Part shown: positions 15,092-22,976 of the stretch, one piece after another
Numbering within the stretch: position 1 is the stretch's first letter
Layout of the letters: every line of letters begins with the position of its first letter
NCBI GenBank assembly: GCA_003560455.1
Contig: PWIL01000034.1
Location: forward strand, 1-34,754
Source of the DNA: Mollicutes bacterium
Lineage (GTDB): Bacteria > Bacillota_I > Bacilli_A > RF39 > UBA660
Length of the DNA: 34,754 nucleotides
Direction: 5' to 3'
Position numbers and translations under genes: made by a program
Notes under the pieces: model-generated
Told to the model about the DNA's origin: nothing
The model's database searches: none
The model's input: only the letters and a program-made list of their open reading frames with translations

Positions 15092-16156
15092 ATGTTAGGT
15101 TTAGAAATGGATCAGTTGGCAAAAATAAAAGTATTAGGAATTGGTGGTGGTGGTAATAATGCTGTTAATCGCATGATTGAATCCGGAGTTAAAGGGGTTG
15201 AATTTATTGTTGCTAATACTGATTTGCAAGTTTTAAACAATTCAAAGGCACCAATTAAAATTCAATTAGGCGAAGAATTAACTAATGGTTTAGGTGCTGG
15301 TGCGGATCCAGAAATTGGTAAAAATGCAGCACTAGAAACAAAAGAGGAACTAAAAAAAGTTTTAGAAGGCGCGGATATGGTTTTTGTCACTTGTGGTATG
15401 GGTGGCGGAACAGGTACTGGTGCAGCACCGGTTATTGCTGAAATAGCTAATGAAATTGGCGCATTAACAGTTGGTATTGTCACTAAACCATTTTCATTTG
15501 AAGGCAAGAAGAGAATGGAACAAGCTTTAGTTGGTTTAGAAGAATTAAAAAAGCATGTTGATACATTAATTATAATTCCGAATGATCGTTTAAGAGATAT
15601 TATTGATAAATCAACACCATTATTAGAATCGTTTAAAGAAGTTGATAATGTTTTAAGACGTGGTGTTCAGTCTATATCGGATTTAATTGCCGTTGCTGGT
15701 TTAATTAACTTAGATTTCGCTGATGTTAAAGCGGTTATGGAAAAACGTGGAACTGCTTTAATTGGTATTGGGATTGGCGTTGGCGAAGGTCGAGCAATCG
15801 AGGCCTCGCGTGAAGCTGTTTCAAGTCCACTACTTGAAACAAGTATTAATGGCGCAACTGATGCAATTATTAATGTAACAGGTGGTTCTAATTTAACTTT
15901 ATTTGAAGTAGAAGAAGCCGCAGAAGAAATTCGTGCTTCAGCAAATACTGATATTAATACTATTTTTGGAGCAGTTATAAATGAAAATTTGCAAGATGAA
16001 ATTATTGTCACGGTCATTGCAACGGGATTTGATGATGGCGATGAAAATAAAGTTACTTATCATCAACATACAAGACGTGAGGGTTTAAAAGAAGATATTG
16101 AAGAAATCGAAGATGAAGAAGACATCCCCGCGTTTATTCGAAAAGGTAGAATATAA
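15092..16156 (+). CDS. ftsZ: Cell division GTPase FtsZ
   Basis: FtsZ is the tubulin homologue forming the Z-ring. The 354-aa protein has the N-terminal KVLGIGGGGNNAVNRM, the tubulin signature GGGTGTG at 104-110, and the T7 synergy loop with NLDFADVK. The conserved C-terminal peptide IPAFIRK binds FtsA and other partners; the linker before it is short and acidic. ATG 15092 lies 5 nt after AAGGAGG. An in-frame TTG at 15059 would overlap the ftsA continuation and ignore that site, so it is rejected. Co-transcribed with ftsA and followed by a terminator. Confidence 0.98.
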   Translation: MLGLEMDQLAKIKVLGIGGGGNNAVNRMIESGVKGVEFIVANTDLQVLNNSKAPIKIQLGEELTNGLGAGADPEIGKNAALETKEELKKVLEGADMVFVTCGMGGGTGTGAAPVIAEIANEIGALTVGIVTKPFSFEGKKRMEQALVGLEELKKHVDTLIIIPNDRLRDIIDKSTPLLESFKEVDNVLRRGVQSISDLIAVAGLINLDFADVKAVMEKRGTALIGIGIGVGEGRAIEASREAVSSPLLETSINGATDAIINVTGGSNLTLFEVEEAAEEIRASANTDINTIFGAVINENLQDEIIVTVIATGFDDGDENKVTYHQHTRREGLKEDIEEIEDEEDIPAFIRKGRI

Positions 16157-16163
16157 AAAAATG

Positions 16164-16193
16164 TAAAGTTATTAATTTAACTTTATTTTTTTT
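16164..16193 (+). terminator. ftsZ terminator
   Basis: TAAAGTTA (16164-16171), loop TTAATT and TAACTTTA (16178-16185), followed by eight T residues. Confidence 0.85.
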
Positions 16194-16204
16194 AAAAAAA
16201 AATA

Positions 16205-16213
16205 TGTTATAAT
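16205..16213 (+). promoter_or_regulatory. Extended -10 promoter of the GLUG pilin gene
   Basis: TGTTATAAT lies directly behind the ftsZ terminator. The ribosome site AAAGGAG (16241-16247) and ATG 16253 follow. Confidence 0.65.
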
Positions 16214-16252
16214 TAATTTGATAATAAGTTTTAAGAATAAAAAGGAGACTAT

Positions 16253-18531
16253 ATGAAAAAAAAGGCTTTACTTTAATAGAATTATTAGCAGTAATTGTAA
16301 TATTAGCAATTATTCTTTTAATTGTGATACCAATAGTTTTAAATGTTATTAATGACGCTAGAAAAGGAGCGTTTGAAGCGACAGCAATGGGACTTTTAAA
16401 AACAGCTGAAAATGAGTGTTTAGCAGAAATGTTAAAAGGAACAGGTTTAATTAAAGAAGTTGAATTTAATGATTGGCAAATAACTAGTGAAGATGAATTA
16501 GCTTTTTCAGGAAGAGGAGCTAAAGGTGGAGATATTCATGTCAATGCTCAATGTAAAATAGCAATGGCAATTCATAATGGTGATTGGTGTATTACAAAAG
16601 AATATGATAGTGATGAAATAGTGACAACACCTTATGATGGTGAATGTGGTTTGGGAGAATCATTTGTTTTTTCATGTGATAATGAAGGTTACCCTTGTCT
16701 TCAGTGGGAAGGCAATCCATCATGGGGGACTGTTATTCAAGATGCTGGTGTCCAAGAAATTGAAACACGGGTTGCTACTGGCGATGAAATTGAGATTCAT
16801 AATTGGCATGATTTGCGGGCAATTGATGCGAATGAAGAAAATTTGAACAAAGAATATATTCTTATGGCCGATTTAAATAGTGATAGTCCCGGTTATGAAG
16901 AATATGTTAGCAATCCTAGTGATGGTTGGGATCCAATTAGTGATATAACACTCGAATATATAGTTGATGTTTCATCAGCAACTGGCGGCGGTTTTGTTCT
17001 TAGTGGTTATTGTGAAAACTCAGATAACAATTTTGAAGTAGGCCCGATAGATTATGATATTAATCAAGAAGGGTTAGATAATCTTTTTGGTTGGAATCAA
17101 GAATATTGGGATGAAGTAAAATTTTCTACATATGAAGTGATAGAAGAAGGGCGTTATCGATTTGTTTTTAGTGGTCCAGGGGGAGGGATTAAACCGTTTG
17201 ATGCTGAATTAACAGTGGATGACCAAACTTTAAATGGGGAAGCTAATATAGAGCATAAACCGCCATTTACAGGTTCATTTGATGGTAATGGTTATACGAT
17301 AGATGCTTTAATTATTGATAAATCAAATTTAGACGGTATTGGATTATTTGGATTAGTAAAAGATGCTGAATTTATTAATGTAGCATTAAGTAATATTAAT
17401 ATAAATGGAAATGATCATGTTAGCGGGTTAATAGGTTATGGTAGTGGTGATGTTGATATAGTAAATTCCTATATTGAAGGAGAAGTTGTCGGAAATGAGG
17501 AAGTAGGTGGAATAATTGGGTTTTTGCGTGAAGGAAATATTAATCTTGAAAATTCATATTTTGCTGGTAATGTTTTAGGCGATAGTGAAGTAGGTGGAAT
17601 AATTGGGTTTAGTCGTGATTCAAATGTTAGCATTGAAAACTCATATTTTACCGGTGACATTGCTGCTGATGACGAATGTGTTGGCGGATTAATAGGTTAT
17701 GCTGATACTGGTAAAGTTGAAATTGAAAACTCTTATGTTGAAGGTGATATTTTAGCATCAGGTAGTTATATTGGTGGTTTAGTTGGTTATATTTATGAAG
17801 ATGAAGCAGAAAATCGCGCCCAAATAACAAATTCCTATTTTGAAGGAAATATTACAGGCGAACATTTAATAGGTGGTTTAATTGGTTTTTATTTTAATTG
17901 GCAAGAACCTCTTCAAGACGCTCAAATAATAAATTCTTACGTCAAAGGGAATCTTCAAGGAGAGTATAGTGTTGGCGGATTAATTGCTCAAAGTTTTCGA
18001 GATATTAAGATAACAAATTCCTATTTTGAAGGAGAAGTTTTAGGTGGTTTTAATGTTGGTGGTTTAGTTGGTGAAAGTTATAAAAATCTAGAAATAGAAG
18101 AGACTTATATAAAGGCTGATGTATTTGCAAATAATGATGTGGGTGGTATCATAGGTTATATTGATTCACTTGTAGACATCATAATAACAAATTCTTATGG
18201 AAAAATTAATGTTACTGGTTTATCAGGAACTGTTGGTGGTTTGACACCGATAATGTTGCATGATGTAAATTATTTACAGATAACCAACTTTTATTTAGTT
18301 AGTGATATAACTGGTGGCGATGATTCTGGAGTAATTATTGGGATCGTTTATAGCGAACCTAATATTACCATAAATTCTTCTTTTTTTAATGGTGATATCA
18401 ATGAAAATTTAGATGCAGTAGGTACTGGCGAGAGTGTCAATTTTATTAATTCTAATACAGAGGATATGTTAATAAAAAACACATATGAAGAAGAAGGTTG
18501 GGATTTTGAAGAAATCTGGCAGATAGAATAA
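16253..18531 (+). CDS. Pilin-like surface protein with GLUG repeats; start codon out of frame across an A8 tract
   Basis: ATG 16253 sits 5 nt after AAAGGAG, but the tract ATG-A8-GGC puts it one base off: read straight, it gives MKKKALL and a stop at 16274-16276. With one more A, or a -1 slip on A AAA AAG (16258-16264), it reads MKKKGFTLIELLAVIVILAI, a textbook prepilin leader, and continues for 759 aa to TAA 18529-18531. The long frame has no ATG upstream; GTG 16324 is open but lies inside the hydrophobic helix without a ribosome site. The exported part has a Cys-containing N-terminal domain, then about eleven GLUG repeats (VGGLIG...NSYxxG) and ends WDFEEIWQIE. GLUG proteins are commonly cell-surface adhesins. 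Status could be phase-variable, recoded, inactive or a sequencing artefact. Confidence 0.8.
16256..16264 (+). other. A8 homopolymer and dnaX-type slippery heptamer at the GLUG pilin start
   Basis: Eight A residues (16256-16263) plus G contain A AAA AAG in the ATG reading frame, the heptamer used for -1 frameshifting in dnaX. A -1 slip here restores exactly the prepilin frame at GGC 16264. The purine-rich AAAGGAG ends 10 nt upstream, similar to the stimulatory spacing known in dnaX, although here it is also the initiation site. Confidence 0.6.
17416..18405 (+). repeat. About eleven GLUG repeats
   Basis: Units of about 25-32 codons follow the pattern (V/I)GG(L/I)(I/V)G-x(6-12)-(I/L)xNSY-(F/V/I)xGx(V/I). 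Eleven are counted by eye, the last four more degenerate. The DNA of neighbouring units (for example GTAGGTGGAATAATTGGGTT, twice near 17505 and 17590) is locally near-identical, so repeat-number change by recombination is possible. Confidence 0.85.
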
Positions 18532-18570
18532 AAATTTAGATATTAATGTTTTATTTTTGTGCTAAACAAA

Positions 18571-18598
18571 ACACATGAAAAATTAATGTGTCTTTTTT
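18571..18598 (+). terminator. Terminator after the GLUG pilin gene
   Basis: ACACAT (18571-18576) pairs with ATGTGT (18586-18591) around a 9-nt loop, then CTTTTTT. Confidence 0.7.
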
Positions 18599-18643
18599 AA
18601 AATCACTTTTTTAACTAAACTGATACTTAAGTTCTTTTTTTGA

Positions 18644-18672
18644 TGGACAATAGTATCAATAAATGATAAAAT
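18644..18672 (+). promoter_or_regulatory. Promoter of the YfcC-like permease gene
   Basis: TGGACA (18644-18649), a 17-bp spacer and TAAAAT (18667-18672), the -10 preceded by TGA. An inverted repeat, TGATAC (18621-18626) and GTATCA (18653-18658), brackets the -35. Confidence 0.6.
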
Positions 18673-18693
18673 GTAACATAGAAAGTGAGGCGA

Positions 18694-20088
18694 ATGAACT
18701 TGAAAAAATATTGGCAGTTTATTCAAAAAAATAGTTTAGAAAGTGTTTTATTAGGAATATTATTAATTATAGTATTGTTATCTTGGTTTATTTATCCTGG
18801 TCGATTTCATGAAGGAGTTTTTGTTTTAGGTGATGAAAAAAAGATGATTGGTGTCTTTGATTTAATTAAGTTACCATATATAACGATTGCAACTTCAATT
18901 CATATTGTTTTATATGTATTGATTATCGGTGGTTTATATGGGGTTTTAAATAAAACGAAAGTTTATCAACAAGTAGTGATGTACTGGGCGGATAAATTAG
19001 GTGATAAAGTAGTTTTGATTGTAACTATTTTGTTAATATCTTTATCATCTTTAACTGGAAATCTATATTTATTATTTGTATTAGTGCCATTTTTTGTTGC
19101 TTTAATACTATACAATAAATATGACATGTTAACTGCTTTTGCGGCTACAGTTGGTGCGATTATAATAGGAAATTCAGTGGCATTATTCCATACAGTATTT
19201 TCCGCAGCTTTTAGTTATTATTATCGTGTTGATGTTTTTTCTTTTCTATTTGAAAAAATAATTGTTTTTTTGATTGTGTTAGCGGGCTATAGCTTGTGGG
19301 TTAATAAAAAGAAAAAAACTGCTAATGAACAGATTCCTTTATTTGAAAAAGTTCGCAAGAAAAAGCAGGAATTAACTACCGGTTTTTTATTATTTTCAAG
19401 TGTATTTGTTGGTTTTCTTTTTCTAGTTATGTATGATTGGGTGTATGTTTTCGGAATTTCTTTTTTTGAAGATTTATCTAAAAGAATAAAAGATTTACCT
19501 GTTTTAGGTAATTTATTAGGAGATATTCCAAACTTTGGTTTTTGGGGTATATATGAATTATTAAATATTATTATTATTTTTATAATTTTAATAGTATTTA
19601 TTTTTAATATTAAACTGAAAGATGCGTATCAAGGCTTTATTTCTGGAGTAAAATCAATGGTTAAACCAGCACTTTATATGGGCTTTGTCTTTTTCACGTA
19701 TTATTTAATTGCTCACTTACAAGGAGGCATCAATATTTATTATGCAATTGTTAATCAAATAATATTAATGACGAAAAACTTTGAATTAGTTGGTTATGGT
19801 TTAATTGGTTTTATTAGTCTTATTTTTTATAATAATCTTGCTGAATATGTTTATAATACAACCCTTTTTATAGATGTAGTTGAGGTATCAATTAAACCAG
19901 TAATTCCATTAGTTTTAAAAAGTTTTTATGCTTTAGGAATGTTTATATTGCCAACTAGTTTGTTTTTAGTGGGTGGTTTAGTTTATTTAAAAATAAATTA
20001 TTTTGATTGGTTAAAATATATTTATCGATTTGTTCTAATTTTATTTATTTTAAATATTGGTTTTTTGCTATTATTAGCTAATCTTTAA
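18694..20088 (+). CDS. YfcC/DcuC-like membrane permease
   Basis: The 464-aa protein has about 12 hydrophobic segments. It carries LIIGGLYGVLNKTKVY and LTGNLYLLFVLVPFF, which resemble the YfcC/DcuC branch of the ion-transporter superfamily (PF03606-like). Members carry C4-dicarboxylates, amino acids or related anions; the substrate here cannot be read from sequence. The extracellular or cytoplasmic loop at about 205-225 is Lys-rich. The start is uncertain: ATG 18694 is only 3 nt after GAGG, GTG 18685 overlaps it, and TTG 18700 has more normal spacing. The next gene starts immediately after its TAA. Confidence 0.7.
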   Translation: MNLKKYWQFIQKNSLESVLLGILLIIVLLSWFIYPGRFHEGVFVLGDEKKMIGVFDLIKLPYITIATSIHIVLYVLIIGGLYGVLNKTKVYQQVVMYWADKLGDKVVLIVTILLISLSSLTGNLYLLFVLVPFFVALILYNKYDMLTAFAATVGAIIIGNSVALFHTVFSAAFSYYYRVDVFSFLFEKIIVFLIVLAGYSLWVNKKKKTANEQIPLFEKVRKKKQELTTGFLLFSSVFVGFLFLVMYDWVYVFGISFFEDLSKRIKDLPVLGNLLGDIPNFGFWGIYELLNIIIIFIILIVFIFNIKLKDAYQGFISGVKSMVKPALYMGFVFFTYYLIAHLQGGINIYYAIVNQIILMTKNFELVGYGLIGFISLIFYNNLAEYVYNTTLFIDVVEVSIKPVIPLVLKSFYALGMFILPTSLFLVGGLVYLKINYFDWLKYIYRFVLILFILNIGFLLLLANL

Positions 20089-20712
20089 ATGATAGAAGAA
20101 TTTACTTATCGGGAATTAAAAATAAAAGTAATTCGCAAAAAAATAAAACATACTTATTTACGAGTTAATGAAAATAAAGAAGTAATTATTTCTACTTCTT
20201 TTCAAACCAAACAAAAGGAATGGCAAAAACTAGTCGATCAATATTATAATAAAATTCAAATAATGCGAGAAAAACAAATCGATAATGATATTTTACATCT
20301 TTTTGGTAAAAAATATCGCAAAATCAAAATGAGTGGGATTGCTAATGTTGAAATATTAGAAGACAAAATTTTTTATAGTAATGAAAAAAAATTACATAAT
20401 TGGTATTTACAAGAAACCAAAAACTACTTTGAGGAATTATTAATTTCTGAACAAAAAAAGTTTTCTAAAAAAATACCATTACCAGGATTAAAAATTCGCA
20501 AAATGAAATCGCGTTGGGGTGTTTGTCATCGTGGTAAAAAAAGAATTACCTTAAATCTTGACTTAATGCGGTTTGAACAACCAGCAATTCAATATGTTAT
20601 TATTCATGAATTAGCACATTTTATTTATCCTAATCATAGTCCTAATTTTTGGTCACTAGTTCAAGAAAACTGTCCTGACTATCAAAAATTAAGAAAATTA
20701 TTTCGGACTTAA
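20089..20712 (+). CDS. YgjP-like zinc metallopeptidase (DUF45)
   Basis: This 207-aa protein belongs to the YgjP/WSS-type metallopeptidase domain family. The zinc motif HELAH is at residues 173-177, with a third ligand candidate at His183 in YPNHSPNFW. Before it stand MKSRWGVCHRGKKRITLNLDL-type family residues (KMKSRWG, LNLDLM) and after it NCPDYQKLRK. Cellular targets of this family are poorly known. The ATG directly abuts the previous TAA and no ribosome site is evident, which points to translational coupling with the permease gene. Confidence 0.85.
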   Translation: MIEEFTYRELKIKVIRKKIKHTYLRVNENKEVIISTSFQTKQKEWQKLVDQYYNKIQIMREKQIDNDILHLFGKKYRKIKMSGIANVEILEDKIFYSNEKKLHNWYLQETKNYFEELLISEQKKFSKKIPLPGLKIRKMKSRWGVCHRGKKRITLNLDLMRFEQPAIQYVIIHELAHFIYPNHSPNFWSLVQENCPDYQKLRKLFRT

Positions 20713-20721
20713 GGAGTTTTA

Positions 20722-22371
20722 ATGAAAAAAAACAGTTTTATGGAAGGGGCGTTTATTGCCACTGCTTCAATTTTTTTAATAAAAATATTAGGAATATTAT
20801 ATATTATTCCTTTTTATCATTTGGTTGGAGTTAAAGGGGCGATTTTATATGGCTATGCTTATAGCATATATATTATATTTTTGGGTTTATCAACCCGTGG
20901 TATTACGGTTGCTATTAGCAAAATGGTTAGTGAATATAATGCTTTAGAGCAATATTACTTAAAAGAAAGAGCTTATAAAATAGCTGCTTTTTTAATTATT
21001 ATTTTAGGATTATTTTTCTTTGTCGTTTTAATGGCTTTTGCCCCACAAATAGCAGCCTTAATTTTAGGAGAATTGCAAGAGGGGAATACGATTGCTGAAG
21101 TTACTTATGTTGTGCGATTAATTGCAGTTGCCTTATTAATTGTTCCTTTATTAGCCGTTACTAAGGGGTATTTACAGGGACACCAATTTATTTATCCAGC
21201 GAGTTTCGCTCATTTGATTGAACAATTTGTTCGGGTATTAGTTATTGTGGTGGGAAGTTACTTGGTAATCAATATTTTTGCTTTACCAGTTGAAATTGCA
21301 GTTGGGGTAGCAGTTTTAGGAGCGTCAGCAGGTGCTTTAGTTGCTTTTATTTATTTATATCAAAAAATACACAAAAATCGGCAAAGTTTAAACAAGGATG
21401 AACCAATTACACAATCAGAATCGCAAGTATCGAATCGCGAACTTTTTTGGAAAATTATTTTTTACGCGATGCCGTTTCTTTTAATTGATGTTTTTAAATC
21501 GGGCTTTGCTTTAATTGATACTTTTACGGTTGTACGAACAATGGTTGCATTAGGTAGCGGTGAAATAGCTGAATTGACGCTAGGAGTAATCACTAATTTA
21601 GGAAGCAAATTAAATATGGTTATTATCTCAATTTCAATTGGCATAACCATCAGCCTAGTGCCCAATATAGCAGCCAGTTTTGCACTTAAAAAATACCAAG
21701 AAATAAATCAAAAAATAAATCAAACATTATTAGTAATTTTGTTTATTGGATTGCCAATGACAGTCGGCATGTATTTTTTAATTCAACCAACTTGGGTATT
21801 TTTCTATGAATATGATGCCATGGCGATTGCAATTTTTCGCCCTTATCTTTTACAAGCATTAATTTTTGCTTTTTTCTCGGTTTTATTAAGAACTCTTCAG
21901 TTGATGAATCATACCAAACTAGTTCTCGGAATTTTATTTACTATTTTTATGATTAAAGCATTTTTAAACATCCCGCTAATGCACTTATTTGATAGTTTGG
22001 GAATTGCTGTTTATTATGCTCCAATTTTTTTAACCTTAATTGTCCAGTTATCAGTAATTTTTATTCTATTAATTTATTTAAATAAAAAATATCAGTTTTC
22101 AATTTTCCATAATTATCGTCAATATATGAAAATTATTATTATTACTATTATGATGACATTAATTTTACTTACTATCGAAACAATTATTCCAATTAATGCT
22201 GTTACGAGAGACGCTGCTTTTTTTGAATTAATGTTTTTTGGTACAATTGGTACTATAATTTATTTTTTAATTGCTTATCATAGTGGTCTAATGCAAGAAA
22301 TTTTTGGGCATAAATTTATAAAAAAAATAGTTGATAAAATGCGGTTAGAACTTGTTTTTAGTCGAAAATAG
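20722..22371 (+). CDS. murJ: MurJ-type lipid II flippase (YtgP/SpoVB-like MOP family)
   Basis: The 549-aa protein has about 14 membrane helices and a polysaccharide-biosynthesis/MOP exporter profile. Its opening, SFMEGAFIATASIFLIKILGI and then YIIPFYHLVGVKGAILYGYAY, matches the YtgP/SpoVB branch; YtgP is the Bacillus MurJ that flips lipid II across the membrane. A polysaccharide flippase of the same fold is possible, but the presence of murG, murB and rodA in the window fits MurJ. Ribosome site AAGGAG precedes ATG 20722, 9 nt after the metallopeptidase gene. The lemA promoter lies in its last codons. Confidence 0.82.
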   Translation: MKKNSFMEGAFIATASIFLIKILGILYIIPFYHLVGVKGAILYGYAYSIYIIFLGLSTRGITVAISKMVSEYNALEQYYLKERAYKIAAFLIIILGLFFFVVLMAFAPQIAALILGELQEGNTIAEVTYVVRLIAVALLIVPLLAVTKGYLQGHQFIYPASFAHLIEQFVRVLVIVVGSYLVINIFALPVEIAVGVAVLGASAGALVAFIYLYQKIHKNRQSLNKDEPITQSESQVSNRELFWKIIFYAMPFLLIDVFKSGFALIDTFTVVRTMVALGSGEIAELTLGVITNLGSKLNMVIISISIGITISLVPNIAASFALKKYQEINQKINQTLLVILFIGLPMTVGMYFLIQPTWVFFYEYDAMAIAIFRPYLLQALIFAFFSVLLRTLQLMNHTKLVLGILFTIFMIKAFLNIPLMHLFDSLGIAVYYAPIFLTLIVQLSVIFILLIYLNKKYQFSIFHNYRQYMKIIIITIMMTLILLTIETIIPINAVTRDAAFFELMFFGTIGTIIYFLIAYHSGLMQEIFGHKFIKKIVDKMRLELVFSRK

Positions 22372-22379
22372 TGTATAAT
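22352..22379 (+). promoter_or_regulatory. lemA promoter
   Basis: TTGTTT (22352-22357), a 16-bp spacer and perfect TATAAT (22374-22379), starting within the end of murJ. Confidence 0.6.
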
Positions 22380-22398
22380 GTTTTATAGGAGGTAGATT

Positions 22399-22944
22399 AT
22401 GATATTAGTAATTTTTGGTATTGTTGCCGTTCTTTTATTTATTGTAGTAGGAATTTATAATACTTTAGTTAAAAAGCGTAATCGTGTTAAAGATCAGTGG
22501 GCGCAAATTGATGTATTATTAAAAAGACGTGCTGATTTAATTCCTAACTTGGTTGAAACGGTGAAAGGATATGCAGCGCATGAAAAAGAAACTTTTGAAA
22601 ATGTAACTGAAGCAAGAGCAAAAGTTGTCAATGCTCCAAATGCTGAAGCAGAATTAAAAGCAAATGGCGAACTTAGTCAAGCCTTAAGTCGTTTAATGGT
22701 TGTGGCTGAAGCTTATCCAGAATTAAAAGCAAATGAGAATTTTCTTGATTTACAAAAACAACTACGGGAAACTGAAGATAAAATTGCTTATGCAAGACAA
22801 TTTTATAATGATGCTGTTTTAATGTATAAAAACAAGTTAGAAATGTTTCCATCAAATGTAGTTGCTTCGTTATTTAGCTTTAAACCTGAACCATTTTTTG
22901 AAGCAAGTGAACAAGATAGAACAACCCCACAAGTTAAATTTTAA
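22399..22944 (+). CDS. lemA: LemA family protein
   Basis: The 181-aa protein is anchored by one N-terminal helix (about 2-22) and continues as a helical bundle. Family text is clear: YNTLVKKRNRVKDQWAQIDVLLKRRADLIPNLVETVKGYA and AEAYPELKANENFLDLQKQL. LemA proteins are widespread, and their role is unsettled. AGGAGGT lies 5 nt before ATG 22399. The next gene encodes a DUF2207 membrane protein, the usual partner of LemA, and the two are separated by a terminator-like hairpin. Confidence 0.95.
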   Translation: MILVIFGIVAVLLFIVVGIYNTLVKKRNRVKDQWAQIDVLLKRRADLIPNLVETVKGYAAHEKETFENVTEARAKVVNAPNAEAELKANGELSQALSRLMVVAEAYPELKANENFLDLQKQLRETEDKIAYARQFYNDAVLMYKNKLEMFPSNVVASLFSFKPEPFFEASEQDRTTPQVKF

Positions 22945-22967
22945 ACTTACTTCGGTAAGTTTTTTTT
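22943..22967 (+). terminator. UUCG-loop terminator between lemA and DUF2207
   Basis: AAACTTAC (22943-22950), tetraloop TTCG closed by C-G, GTAAGTTT (22955-22962), then T residues to 22967. The DUF2207 ribosome site GGAGGA begins at the next base and no separate promoter is seen, so this may set the ratio of the two proteins. Confidence 0.8.
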
Positions 22968-22976
22968 GGAGGAATT

